DNA from: Mucilaginibacter aquaedulcis
GTDB taxonomy: Bacteria > Bacteroidota > Bacteroidia > Sphingobacteriales > Sphingobacteriaceae
Reading direction: 5' to 3'
Assembly (NCBI RefSeq): GCF_030409325.1
Contig: NZ_JAUFPR010000002.1
Location: 2,356,001-2,420,000 of the forward strand
Length of the DNA: 64,000 nucleotides
The notes under the pieces were generated by a model. The model was not told the DNA's origin and made no database searches. It worked only from the letters and a program-made list of their open reading frames with translations. The number at the start of each line of letters is the position of its first letter. The first letter of the stretch is position 1. The position numbers and the translations under genes were made by a program. Below, one piece after another: positions 7,301 through 16,080 of this stretch.

Positions 7301-10075
7301 ATGAATACCTTGCGCAAACCCTTTGTTTGTTTATGCCTTTTTCTTGGATGGACAATTACGGCTTATGCGCAATGTATTTCTGACGACAGCATAAGGCATA
7401 CGATCAATATTATTAAAAAGGCCTCTGGAACTGATGATATTAAAATACATATGCTTACACAATTACGGTTTGCCTATCTTAACTGTAATCAAACAAAAGG
7501 AGCTGTATACGCAGAGATTATTCACAGGCTTGGTGATTTTTATGCTCATTCCGGCAACTTCGAGTTGGGAGCAGCTTACACGGCCACTGCTATTGATATC
7601 AATAAACACACCGGAAAACCGGAGCCTTTTTTATGCAATAGCTATTATAACCTAGCCATATTTTATTTAAAATTAAACCTCATATATCAATCAAACAGTT
7701 GTTTTGATCAATGTATTGCTGCTGGCAAAAAATTTCATGATAAATATTTTATTATCGGGATGGCTTATACCCAACTGGCTTACTCGGCATATAAAGCCGG
7801 CGATTATCAGCAGGCAAAGGGAATGGCCTTGAAAGGCATGTTTTACTCCAACGCTGCAAAGGATACTGCACAATTAGGAGCTCTTTGGGCTCAAAAAGCG
7901 CAGGCCGAAATTGAACTTGGTGATTTTAAAAATGCCCGGCAAAGTATTGATACTTCATTATCAAAGCTAAAATCAACTCCAACTATTCAACTTGCATCGG
8001 CCTATTCTATTTACGCCAGCCTGATGAAAGCTACCCGGCAATACCCGTCCAGTTTGTTTTATTACCGCAAAGCAGTTAATTTAAATAAGGACCGTCAAAA
8101 CTACACCCAAAGCGCAAACGATTTGAATGACCTTGGCAATGTTTATAGCAACGAACTGCAACAAGGGAACAATGCCAGAACATGCTTTTATGAAGGGCTT
8201 GATTTAGCCCGAAAATACAAGAATACTTATCAAATAGTGGGCTTTTATGAAAATATAGGGGTAAGCTACGCGCTTCGGAATGATCATAAACTGGCTTTAC
8301 AATTTTATCAAAAGGGATTGAATAGCCTTCCGATAAACTTTACAAATCAGGAGATCACCAGCAATCCTACTGTAAGTATGTTGAACCAGGTGTCAAACGA
8401 TTACTACGTAAGCACATTATTGGCCGATAAAGGTGAAAGTTTATTGGCTTTATACAAGCGACACCAGGACACATCTTTGTTAAAAGCGGCTTTACAGACT
8501 TTTATGCTCGCAGACAGGTCTGTTGATATGATGCGCTGGAAACAATATTCAGAGCTATCAAAACTGCTTTGGCGCAGCAAGATCAAAGAAACCTATGAAA
8601 ATGCCATTGAGGTTTGCTATTTGTTAAACGATACCGAAAAAGCATTTTATTTTTTTGAAAAAAGCCGGTCGGCTTTATTGAATGATCAATTGAATTTTAC
8701 ACTAAAAACACTGTCAAAGCCTGTTACCAGGAAGGATAAAAATCTGCTAATTACAATGGATAGCCTTAATAAAAAGCTTTCATCATTAACTTATAAAGAC
8801 ACAGATACAAGCTTAAATAAAACCTGGATCTCGGTTCATCAGCAATGGGAAAACAAGCAGAACGAGCAAAATTCCCAATTGGCCGAAAGTCCTATCTTGC
8901 CCGGCAACTCCTTTTGGTCTATCAAAAGACTGCAACAACAATTAGGAAAAGATAAACAATCATTGATTGAGTATTTTTATAACAACAATATTGTTTACGT
9001 TTTACAGGTAAGCGCTGCAGAGGCTAAAATACACAAGATTCCTTATGCAAGCTATCTTACTAATAGTAAAGAGTTTTTAAAATACTGTTCCAATCAGAGC
9101 TTACTGAATCAACACTATGATGGATACACCCAGTTGGCCAACAGGTTATTTAAAAAACTATTTGAACCGCTTGCTATCAACACCCAACGTGTTATAATAT
9201 CGCCCGGAGAGTATTTTATCCCTTTTGATGCATTGCTCTACAATCCTATGGTGAATAATAGTTTTTTACTTAAAAAACATGCCTTTAGCTACGTATATTC
9301 TATGCAGGTATTATTTAACCACCAGCCGGTAAGTGTTGATGCAAAGAGTGTGTTTTTGGGCATTGCTCCGGAAAATTATGAAAAAGCTGCTAACCTGCAG
9401 CCCCTCGTTGGTTCTTCGGCATCACTTGATCGTATTGAAACCGAATTTAAATCGGCACTTTTATTAAAAGGAGAAGATGCCAGGAAGAGCCGGTTTCTTT
9501 CCCAACTCCCCCATTCCCAAATTATCCAGATATATTCTCATGCTGCATCAGATAGTAATAGTCGTGATCCGGTGCTTTACATGGCCGATTCGGCAGTGCT
9601 CATGAGCGATATTCAAAAACTCAGGTGCAGGTATACCAATATGGTAGTACTATCTGCCTGTAACACTGGCACCGGATATCTGGCAGTTGGCGAAGGTGTA
9701 TTTAGTCTGGCCAGGGGCTTTCGTTTAGCCGGTATACCAAGCACAGTAACCAACCTATGGCAGGCAGACAATCAGGCTACCTACCAGCTTACAGAAAGCT
9801 TTTATAAGTATCTACGTACCGGATCATCAAAAGATGAGTCACTGCGGTTGGCTAAACTTGATCTTTTGAAAAACAATCAAACCTATTTGTTGCCATTTTA
9901 CTGGGGCAGTACCATTATCCTGGGTGATAGCTCTGCCTTCAATGCCCTTCCAGTATCTTCTCCCTCACTTAGTTTTTATTGCCTCATTAGCTTCCTGCCG
10001 GTATTGATAATTTTTGCGGGCGGCATTTATCTCCTTTCTTTCAACCAAAAGAAATCTGTTGAACAAATAGATTAA
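7301..10075 (+). CDS. TPR-CHAT protein (caspase-like cysteine protease), exported and membrane-anchored
   Basis: A signal peptide (to about residue 23, ending AYAQC) is followed by about 420 residues of TPR helices, a helical coiled region, and a CHAT domain at about residues 620-885. The cysteine-protease dyad is present: His747 in IQIYSHAAS and Cys787 in VVLSACNTGTG, followed by the family signature GEGVFSLARGFRLAGI and VTNLWQ. A C-terminal membrane segment (FYCLISFLPVLIIFAGGIYLL, just before a short basic tail) anchors it. This topology puts both TPR and CHAT domains in the periplasm, facing the TPR domain of the predicted anti-sigma protein. In other systems, TPR-CHAT proteases are kept inactive until a partner signals, and then cut a specific target. 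It is the last gene of the sigma/anti-sigma/subtilase operon. Confidence 0.88.
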   Translation: MNTLRKPFVCLCLFLGWTITAYAQCISDDSIRHTINIIKKASGTDDIKIHMLTQLRFAYLNCNQTKGAVYAEIIHRLGDFYAHSGNFELGAAYTATAIDINKHTGKPEPFLCNSYYNLAIFYLKLNLIYQSNSCFDQCIAAGKKFHDKYFIIGMAYTQLAYSAYKAGDYQQAKGMALKGMFYSNAAKDTAQLGALWAQKAQAEIELGDFKNARQSIDTSLSKLKSTPTIQLASAYSIYASLMKATRQYPSSLFYYRKAVNLNKDRQNYTQSANDLNDLGNVYSNELQQGNNARTCFYEGLDLARKYKNTYQIVGFYENIGVSYALRNDHKLALQFYQKGLNSLPINFTNQEITSNPTVSMLNQVSNDYYVSTLLADKGESLLALYKRHQDTSLLKAALQTFMLADRSVDMMRWKQYSELSKLLWRSKIKETYENAIEVCYLLNDTEKAFYFFEKSRSALLNDQLNFTLKTLSKPVTRKDKNLLITMDSLNKKLSSLTYKDTDTSLNKTWISVHQQWENKQNEQNSQLAESPILPGNSFWSIKRLQQQLGKDKQSLIEYFYNNNIVYVLQVSAAEAKIHKIPYASYLTNSKEFLKYCSNQSLLNQHYDGYTQLANRLFKKLFEPLAINTQRVIISPGEYFIPFDALLYNPMVNNSFLLKKHAFSYVYSMQVLFNHQPVSVDAKSVFLGIAPENYEKAANLQPLVGSSASLDRIETEFKSALLLKGEDARKSRFLSQLPHSQIIQIYSHAASDSNSRDPVLYMADSAVLMSDIQKLRCRYTNMVVLSACNTGTGYLAVGEGVFSLARGFRLAGIPSTVTNLWQADNQATYQLTESFYKYLRTGSSKDESLRLAKLDLLKNNQTYLLPFYWGSTIILGDSSAFNALPVSSPSLSFYCLISFLPVLIIFAGGIYLLSFNQKKSVEQID

Positions 10076-10283
10076 TTACCCCTCTCTGCAGATCAATTAA
10101 ATAAAATTCAGAAAAGTGTTTCCTATTTCCATCCGTTTTTCGACTAATAAAGTAAATCCGGATTAATTAACTATTTGCTTAACGTTTTGGATGGTAATAG
10201 CAAAAACATCCTGTTAACAATGCTCATCAATCACAAACAACTGAATATTAAAACTTTTATTGATCACTTAATCAAACAACGTC

Positions 10284-10715
10284 ATGAAAAATTTAATTTA
10301 TTCATCAGCCCTGATATTTTCTTTTATGATAATCATGGCCTGCAATAAGAATGATGCCATACAACCCCGTAAAGGCTTAAGCCAGGCAGATTCTCTTGCA
10401 GCTGTCGAATCACCAAACCAAAGGTGTGATTCTAACGCGTTTGTAAAATACGTTTTGTATAATTCTACCGGGATAGGCTCTTTTACAATTAATTTTTCGG
10501 GGGAAAACAATTATTCATTTGCTTTCCCTGCATATGGAAGTAAAACAGTGGATGTAAAGCCAGGCATATATAACATTCAAATACCCCCTACAGGTAACTT
10601 CACAAGCCACGGCTTTTTTATGGATGGCAAGCCTGATGTAAAGGCACCAACCGCAAGATATGAAAGCGTAAAAATTGGCCCATGCTCAGTTCCTCTGCAA
10701 ACAAGTATTAATTAA
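10284..10715 (+). CDS. small lipoprotein of unknown function
   Basis: The 143-residue product has a lipoprotein signal ending FMIIMACNK. The mature part is beta-rich (FVKYVLYNSTGIGSFTINF, then KTVDVKPGIYNIQIP) with a cysteine near each end (in NQRCDS and GPCSV), which may form a disulphide. I recognise no family. It follows the CHAT gene after 208 bases and is ended by a very strong terminator, so it may be transcribed either alone or with the protease operon. Confidence 0.6.
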   Translation: MKNLIYSSALIFSFMIIMACNKNDAIQPRKGLSQADSLAAVESPNQRCDSNAFVKYVLYNSTGIGSFTINFSGENNYSFAFPAYGSKTVDVKPGIYNIQIPPTGNFTSHGFFMDGKPDVKAPTARYESVKIGPCSVPLQTSIN

Positions 10716-10739
10716 GCTCCTCTCTCACATCGTTACCAA

Positions 10740-10776
10740 AACAAAAGCCTTAAGTTTAATACTTAAGGCTTTTGTT
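10740..10776. terminator. bidirectional intrinsic terminator with perfect 16-bp stem
   Basis: Arms beginning ACAAAAGCCTTAAGT and ending ACTTAAGGCTTTTGT pair without mismatch around a 5-base loop. T-rich DNA follows in both directions. It lies between the convergent lipoprotein and HTH regulator genes. Confidence 0.9.
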
Positions 10777-10795
10777 ATATTTTTGAATTATAATT

Positions 10796-11233
10796 TTACT
10801 GAACCGGTGCGTCATGATCTTTAATTTCATGACTCAAAACCTCATTAAATTTTTCGAGTAATTTGATGTATCTGTCCATCCAATAATAAATGGCATTATT
10901 AGGTTGCTCTGTTTGAATTTGTGCTACAGCATCGCCAGCTAAATGATTATCTGCATTGGCAAATTCTTCAGGAAACTCATCTGAAAAATCATGACCTATC
11001 ACGAAGCCAATTTTGCTGATAATATCTATACTCAGCCGCTCCATTTCAAACCAGTTATAAATTGTTCGCCGGCTTACTTTGAGTCTTCTTGCAAGTTCGC
11101 TAATACCCATTCTATCTCTCCTTACAACCCGTTCAACAATACGCCCGAAATTAGGATTCGAACTGTTTGAACTGCCAGCGGTCCGGTTGTTAATTACATA
11201 ACCCATAACCGGATAATCAATTTTGTTGTGCAT
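10796..11233 (-). CDS. helix-turn-helix transcriptional regulator
   Basis: The 145-residue protein has an N-terminal arm, then a helix-turn-helix at about residues 38-64 (MGISELARRLKVSRRTIYNWF) of the type found in XRE-like and resolvase-like regulators. The C-terminal half is acidic and helical (DIISKIGFVIGHDFSDEFPEEF, then a helix rich in N, I and Y) and may mediate dimerisation. It stands at the downstream end of the polysaccharide locus, and the 284 bases before its start hold several perfect inverted repeats that could be its own operators. It may regulate the exopolysaccharide genes or itself; both are inference. Confidence 0.7.
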   Translation of the reverse strand: MHNKIDYPVMGYVINNRTAGSSNSSNPNFGRIVERVVRRDRMGISELARRLKVSRRTIYNWFEMERLSIDIISKIGFVIGHDFSDEFPEEFANADNHLAGDAVAQIQTEQPNNAIYYWMDRYIKLLEKFNEVLSHEIKDHDAPVQ

Positions 11234-11280
11234 ACCTTAAAATTCTATATACGATGATCCACCTATTTAAAATTTATCAG

Positions 11281-11304
11281 GTTGATGTAAATGCTCACAT
11301 CAAC
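11281..11304. promoter_or_regulatory. inverted repeat GTTGATGT / ACATCAAC upstream of HTH gene
   Basis: Perfect 8-bp arms are separated by 8 bases. The element lies 48 bases upstream of the regulator start, a typical place for an autoregulatory operator. Confidence 0.45.
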
Positions 11305-11322
11305 TTTAAAGGATATTTAACC

Positions 11323-11344
11323 AAATGTTTACTAATAAACATTT
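11323..11344. promoter_or_regulatory. inverted repeat AAATGTTTA / TAAACATTT upstream of HTH gene
   Basis: Perfect 9-bp arms are separated by CTAA. The half-site core TGTTTAC occurs again at 11375-11381, about 49 bases further on. This is the most regular operator-like element of the region. Confidence 0.5.
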
Positions 11345-11354
11345 ATTATAATTA

Positions 11355-11516
11355 TTGTTACAAATGCACACATATGTTTACATAAGTTGCGCTTTGTTAC
11401 AATAAAAATAGGTTAAACAAAACACTTAAAAATGATGCAAATCACTATTCACAGTGATTCTCGTCAAATGCAGGTTTATATCTGAATTTCAATACAATAT
11501 AACAAATTTGTTACAA
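11355..11516. promoter_or_regulatory. three TTGTTACAA elements in the intergenic region
   Basis: The near-palindrome TTGTTACAA occurs at 11355-11363, 11394-11402 and 11508-11516. It reads TTGT-N-ACAA, so each copy is symmetric about its central base. Three copies in 162 bases is more than expected in DNA of this composition. The last copy ends one base before the stop codon of the CapD-like gene. Confidence 0.4.
11440..11459. promoter_or_regulatory. inverted repeat AATCACT / AGTGATT
   Basis: Perfect 7-bp arms are separated by 6 bases, the spacing typical of Crp/Fnr-family operators. It lies about 207 bases upstream of the HTH gene and just after the end of the polysaccharide locus. Confidence 0.4.
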
Positions 11517-11517
11517 T

Positions 11518-13473
11518 TTAAGCTATTTCTGTATCAACAAATTTAAGGTCGAGTTTTTCATATTGTGAGTTGTTACTGATGTAATCAGGAAGAATGGTTT
11601 TCATCTTGGCAACCATCAATTCTTCGTTGTTTAATTTGCTCAGCTCCAACAATTCTTTAATCAGATTATTAACTTCACTATAACGGTTAGGTATTGTTTT
11701 AGATATCTTAATATCTTTATTGTAGGTAGGGATAATTTGCTCCTCAATATTCAGCAATTCTTCGTAAAGTTTTTCGCCCGGCCGCAATCCGGTATAAACA
11801 ATTTTGATGTCTTTATCCGGAATAAAACCTGCCAGTTTGATCATATTGGCAGCAAGATCAGCTATCCTCACCGGTTTCCCCATATCAAACAAAAATATCT
11901 CAGATCCTTTACCCATTATAGCTGCTTCGAGTACCAATTGCACCGCTTCGGGAATGGTCATGAAATAACGTGTAATATCCGGATGCGTTACCGTTACCGG
12001 TCCGCCGCGTTCAATCTGGGCTTTAAATCTTGGGATCACTGAACCATTCGATCCCAACACGTTTCCAAACCGGGTGGTAATAAACTTGGTTTTATTGATT
12101 GCCGCCCCGTCAATATCCTGTAATAAATGTTGCTGATCATTAATTTTTTCATTTAATGATTGAATATACATCTCAGCAATACGTTTAGATGCACCCATGA
12201 TATTTGTAGGACGTACCGCCTTATCTGTTGATATCATGATGAATTTCTCTACCCCAAACTCCCTTGAAATATCGGCCACATTTTTGGTACCCCATACATT
12301 GGTTAATACAGCCTCTGTCGGGTTATTTTCCATCATGGGCACATGCTTGTATGCTGCTGCGTGGAAAACAATTTGTGGCTTGTATAAATTGAACAGGCAT
12401 CTTATACGTGCCGTATTCTGAATGTCGGCAATGAACATTTTTGTTTTACAGGAGTTTTTTCCGTCCTCAATCTCCATCTGGATATCATGTAAAGGTGTTT
12501 CGGCCTGGTCACATAATATGATACATTCAGGATTATAACCCATTACCTGCCTAACGATCTCTGATCCTATGGAGCCTGCTGCACCCGTAACCAATACCCG
12601 TTTCCCGTTAAATTCATTTAAAATATGATCCTTGCATAGTTCAATGGGTTCGCGTTCAAGCAGATCTTCAATTTTCAGGTCCTTAAACTGGTTGAGGCTC
12701 GGCGTTCCGTTAAGCCATTGATCAGAAGGTGGAACGGTAATAACTTTGATGCCAAGCTCAATACACCTTTCTACAGCTGCCCGCTTGCCTGCCATATTCA
12801 GGTCTTCGGCTGTTATCAGCATGGTTTTAATAGCCTGCTTTTGTTTCAGATTTGCAAGAGCTCGTACCGGATAAACTTGCTTTTGTTCAATGCATTTATA
12901 AATTTTATCGGCACCCACATCTATAAAACCCTGAACCTGTAACATAAGTCCCTTTTGCGATTCAACGGCCTTTTTAATCAAAATAGATGAAGCGCCTGAG
13001 CCAAATATCAGCACGTTTTCCCGGTTAGCGGTTTGGGCAGGCTCTTCAAGATATACAAAGAGGTCCTTTATCACAATGCGTATGCCCATTAACAGGGATG
13101 ATGAGATGAAAAAATTGATCAATAATATATCACCCAGGCCAATAAGATTAAATTGAAAATATGGTGCAAACAATATATTGCAAAGCAGCATAAACGCAAC
13201 GTTACTTACCAGTACTGCCATAAAAATGCGCAGCATATCTTTGGTATTGGAGTATCTGATAATACGGGTATGAATACGCATTACCAGAAAAGTAAGGATG
13301 GCGCTGCTGCAATAAAAAAACAAATAATAGATGTTGTCTTGTTTTAAATCAAGTTTATTTTTTAAAGAAATAGCAAGGCATAGTGATATAAATACGATCA
13401 TCAGATCAATTAAAAGAACCAACCACCTGGAATGAAATCTTTCTTGAAATAATAAATTTCTGATATATATCAT
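11518..13473 (-). CDS. membrane nucleotide-sugar 4,6-dehydratase, CapD/PglF/WbpM-like
   Basis: This is a full-length (651-residue) polysaccharide biosynthesis protein of the FlaA1/CapD group. Four membrane helices fill about residues 15-130. A first Rossmann-like region lies at about residues 148-250 (NVLIFGSGASS). The catalytic short-chain dehydrogenase domain spans about residues 290-600. It carries the NAD motif VLVTGAAGSIGSEIV, then FHAAAYKHVPMMENNP and ISTDKAVRPTNIMGASKR. Members convert UDP-GlcNAc to the 4-keto-6-deoxy sugar, the first step towards amino-dideoxy sugars such as bacillosamine. Aminotransferases and an N-acyltransferase encoded in the same locus could complete that route. 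It is the last gene of the exopolysaccharide locus. Confidence 0.9.
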   Translation of the reverse strand: MIYIRNLLFQERFHSRWLVLLIDLMIVFISLCLAISLKNKLDLKQDNIYYLFFYCSSAILTFLVMRIHTRIIRYSNTKDMLRIFMAVLVSNVAFMLLCNILFAPYFQFNLIGLGDILLINFFISSSLLMGIRIVIKDLFVYLEEPAQTANRENVLIFGSGASSILIKKAVESQKGLMLQVQGFIDVGADKIYKCIEQKQVYPVRALANLKQKQAIKTMLITAEDLNMAGKRAAVERCIELGIKVITVPPSDQWLNGTPSLNQFKDLKIEDLLEREPIELCKDHILNEFNGKRVLVTGAAGSIGSEIVRQVMGYNPECIILCDQAETPLHDIQMEIEDGKNSCKTKMFIADIQNTARIRCLFNLYKPQIVFHAAAYKHVPMMENNPTEAVLTNVWGTKNVADISREFGVEKFIMISTDKAVRPTNIMGASKRIAEMYIQSLNEKINDQQHLLQDIDGAAINKTKFITTRFGNVLGSNGSVIPRFKAQIERGGPVTVTHPDITRYFMTIPEAVQLVLEAAIMGKGSEIFLFDMGKPVRIADLAANMIKLAGFIPDKDIKIVYTGLRPGEKLYEELLNIEEQIIPTYNKDIKISKTIPNRYSEVNNLIKELLELSKLNNEELMVAKMKTILPDYISNNSQYEKLDLKFVDTEIA

Positions 13474-13514
13474 GACAAATAAGTTTTATGTAGTTAAAAG
13501 GTAGGTTATTAGAT

Positions 13515-14543
13515 TTAGGCGTATCTGTATAGTGGAAAGAAATCGATATCGGCATCTTTATCTATTTCTTTTTTCTCCAGTAATTCCTGATACATGGAAG
13601 GGTTGGCAACATATCGCCAGCTTTTAAAGTCAAAACAAAGGTCGGTGAAGCCTAATTTCCATTTAAATAACGCGTCCTCCTTATAGCCAAGTCCACCTCC
13701 TAAGTTGTAATAGTGCATCCCCAACGTTCGGCCTAAGACTGAGATCTGATCGGCCATAAATTTTGAAGGACTGTGGTGGAGATATGCCGTGCGTGTACCT
13801 ATTAAATGAGCCTGTATAATGCCATTGGTCAGCATAACTATGGTACTGCAAATTGCTGTATCGCCATCATACATGGTTATTAGCCTTGCATCATATTCCT
13901 GTGTGTTTAAAACCCGCGAAAAGTATTCTTCATTAAACAAATAATAATCAGAGGCCCCTACCCGCTGCATATTTTCGGTATAGATATCTACAAATGTGGC
14001 AATAGCCTCAGGGCCGCTCTCCTCTTTAACAACAAAGCCCTTTTTCCAGGCGTGCCTTACGGCATCCATGGTTGATTGCCTGTATTTTTTACGTTGGTGT
14101 TCTATATCTTCCGACAGATCAATCACTACCGTTAATCCATTGTGGTGTACCCCTCCAAATTTCTCGAGCAATAACTGCTGTTTATAAAAAGGGTGAATGC
14201 GGGTGAATACTGAAACATATTTCTCGTCTGACAGGAAATTCAGAAAAGCATGTTTAAAGTTTTCTTGTAGCGAGTTGTCCAGTTCCTCCATTTTTCGGTT
14301 TGAAAAAGGGCCCGAATAGCCATATACACTGCTCAGGTCGTAATGTTCTGTTTCGGGAATTGGCCTTTTGAGTAATGGAAATGCTATAAAATCGCCATGC
14401 TCCTGATAAACAAACAAAATTGGTGCACCAACTTTGGTCTCTAATGCATGATAGTGCCAGGTATGATAAAAGTCATATTCCGCGGCCTTGCGTACATACG
14501 AAGCCCACTCCATTTTATCATCAATGGTAAGTAACTTAGTCAT
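13515..14543 (-). CDS. FemAB-like / GNAT-fold acyltransferase
   Basis: The 342-residue protein has the double GNAT layout of FemAB-like acetyltransferases (Acetyltransf_6 type). The signature parts are DFIAFPLLKRP, YRQSTMDAVRHAWKKGFVVKEE and YYNLGGGLGYKEDALFKWKLGF. The last one is the conserved G-x-x-x-K-x-x-F motif of the family. In capsule loci such enzymes acylate an amino sugar or attach an amino acid. It lies 25 bases downstream of the GNAT gene at 14569 and belongs to the same transcription unit. The acyl donor cannot be told from the sequence. Confidence 0.75.
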   Translation of the reverse strand: MTKLLTIDDKMEWASYVRKAAEYDFYHTWHYHALETKVGAPILFVYQEHGDFIAFPLLKRPIPETEHYDLSSVYGYSGPFSNRKMEELDNSLQENFKHAFLNFLSDEKYVSVFTRIHPFYKQQLLLEKFGGVHHNGLTVVIDLSEDIEHQRKKYRQSTMDAVRHAWKKGFVVKEESGPEAIATFVDIYTENMQRVGASDYYLFNEEYFSRVLNTQEYDARLITMYDGDTAICSTIVMLTNGIIQAHLIGTRTAYLHHSPSKFMADQISVLGRTLGMHYYNLGGGLGYKEDALFKWKLGFTDLCFDFKSWRYVANPSMYQELLEKKEIDKDADIDFFPLYRYA

Positions 14544-14568
14544 AAGAATATTGTTTTTTAGGTGTCTG

Positions 14569-15075
14569 TCACTTCACGAGTTGTCCGTGATTTATGAAAT
14601 TTTTCTTGAGAATTTTCATTTTAACAAGGCCATCTACTTCACCGGTAATCTCAAACCCGGCCTTTTCATAAATATATAATGCCGGTACATTTGCCGGATG
14701 TACCCTCAGGTGTAAGCTCTCCAGTTCCTTGTAAAAAAAGGCATATTTTAATATCAGCATGGTGGCCTGGTAGCCTATCCCTTTGCCCCAGTAAAGCCTG
14801 TTACCGATAAACAGGTGCAGCTCCGCGGTTTTATCCCTTATATCCAACAGTTGGATGTTGCCTACGTAGGTATCTAACTCTTTCAGGCAAATGGCAAAGC
14901 GGCTTTGGTCGGGCTTGTTCAGGTTTTCCTGCAGCCAGGCGGTTTCCATTTTTGATGTGATGCGTTGAGTGGCTTTAAAGTTGGTAAAAGTCCATACCTG
15001 CGGATCATTTCTCCATAAATAAGAGGTTTGCGCATCTTCCAATGCCAAAGGGCGGATATATACTGAAAAGGTCAT
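14569..15075 (-). CDS. GNAT family N-acetyltransferase, PseH/RimL-like
   Basis: I chose the ATG at 15075 because it overlaps the stop of the upstream gene in an ATGA. The longer frame to 15156 runs far into that gene. The protein of 168 residues begins MTFSVYIRPLALEDAQTSYLW and has the GNAT core: LHLFIGNRLYWGKGIGYQAT (acetyl-CoA pyrophosphate-binding loop with the G-x-G-x-G/A pattern) and LHLRVHPANVPALYIYEKAGF at the end. It resembles enzymes that N-acetylate amino-deoxy sugars. Translational coupling to the aminotransferase-like gene suggests that it acetylates the amino group that enzyme installs. Confidence 0.8.
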   Translation of the reverse strand: MTFSVYIRPLALEDAQTSYLWRNDPQVWTFTNFKATQRITSKMETAWLQENLNKPDQSRFAICLKELDTYVGNIQLLDIRDKTAELHLFIGNRLYWGKGIGYQATMLILKYAFFYKELESLHLRVHPANVPALYIYEKAGFEITGEVDGLVKMKILKKNFINHGQLVK

Positions 15076-16043
15076 ATAAACTGCTGTAAAATGGTTAACA
15101 TAAAAAACATGTCCTGAAGATTGTACCGGTGATCTATTGGCAAGGGCACCAAACACCGGGCAAGGTAGTTCTCATACATTTTTTTGCTTGTCCATTTAAA
15201 TACGTTTGGCCAATAGGTGGCCACAAATATTTTTTTCTGTATCAAATGAACCTTTAAATCATGGGCATTATGTAAAAATGGATATACCATTGGTACACAA
15301 TCATCGGCGATATCAAACTTAAACAGGTTGCTGACCTCTAAATGTTTGTGCAGAAAGTCAAAGTTGCGCTTTCGTATCCTGGCACATTCTGCATAATCAA
15401 TACCCGACAGAATTTTTTGGGTCAAAAGCGACATGCTCTTGATCTCATTATTTTCCAGGTCCTCATTATTTGCCTTAAAGTCTGCATAACCTGCTTCGGT
15501 ACCCTGTTCTATACTTTTTATAAGATGAGAAAAGCGGTTTAACGATGAATCGACAGGCAGCTTGCGGCTCAGTTTTTTGCGGATCTGCAGATATGCTCCA
15601 TCAGGCACTCCAAAAAATTTTCGACATGAATAAAAAGTGTCTATACCAGGCAGGGCTTCTGAAAAAAAGCTTTGCGAATTATCAATAATAATATGTTTGA
15701 TCTGCTTACTCAATCGCTTTACGGCTTCACGCTTAACACCAAAATAATCGGTGTATAAAAAGCACGCGTGAGGCTCAATGGTAAAATCTATAACAGGCTC
15801 AAGCTGCTCATTAATTGAATAAAACTGATACTCAACGTTTAGCCTGGTAATGGGTTCAAGTATAACATCGCAAGTAAAATAGGGTATATAAATTTTCGTA
15901 TATCCCTTTTGCTTCAAAATATACTCTAAGGCATTACGGCCCGTATTTAACTTTATAAGGTTGGGGTAATACTCAGAACCGGGAGTGAGCTGCAACTCAA
16001 AATACCCCCCAATAGATCTTGGAGTGGCTTTACTTTTAGGCAT
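15072..16043 (-). CDS. PLP-dependent aminotransferase-fold protein (DegT/DnrJ-like, divergent)
   Basis: The 323-residue protein shows the fold-type I aminotransferase layout but is shorter than standard DegT enzymes of about 370-400 residues. LNTGRNALEYIL is the N-terminal cofactor phosphate region, IIIDNSQSFF carries the Asp121 that would contact the pyridine nitrogen, and FYSCRKFFGVPDGAYL carries Lys142 at the Schiff-base position. The substrate is probably a keto sugar nucleotide. It is coupled by ATGA to the GNAT gene downstream, and so may form part of an amination and N-acetylation pair. The divergence from classical DegT sequences means that loss of catalysis cannot be excluded. Confidence 0.65.
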   Translation of the reverse strand: MPKSKATPRSIGGYFELQLTPGSEYYPNLIKLNTGRNALEYILKQKGYTKIYIPYFTCDVILEPITRLNVEYQFYSINEQLEPVIDFTIEPHACFLYTDYFGVKREAVKRLSKQIKHIIIDNSQSFFSEALPGIDTFYSCRKFFGVPDGAYLQIRKKLSRKLPVDSSLNRFSHLIKSIEQGTEAGYADFKANNEDLENNEIKSMSLLTQKILSGIDYAECARIRKRNFDFLHKHLEVSNLFKFDIADDCVPMVYPFLHNAHDLKVHLIQKKIFVATYWPNVFKWTSKKMYENYLARCLVPLPIDHRYNLQDMFFMLTILQQFI

Positions 16044-16080
16044 TGCTACAAATTAAAGTGGATGGTGTTGCTAAAGCGCA

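Noticed and set aside
7301..10075. Possible Craspase-type CRISPR effector because of the TPR-CHAT architecture
   Set aside because: No CRISPR array, gRAMP (fused type III effector) or other cas gene is present, and the protein has a signal peptide and membrane anchor, unlike the cytoplasmic CRISPR-associated TPR-CHAT.
4623..10715. Possible bacterial gasdermin system with its protease
   Set aside because: No gasdermin-like pore protein was found; the 143-residue product at 10284 is a beta-rich lipoprotein without gasdermin features.
11145..11175. Sequence resembling a tRNA T arm (GTTCGAATCC on the minus strand)
   Set aside because: It lies inside the HTH gene; no anticodon arm or acceptor stem fits around it.
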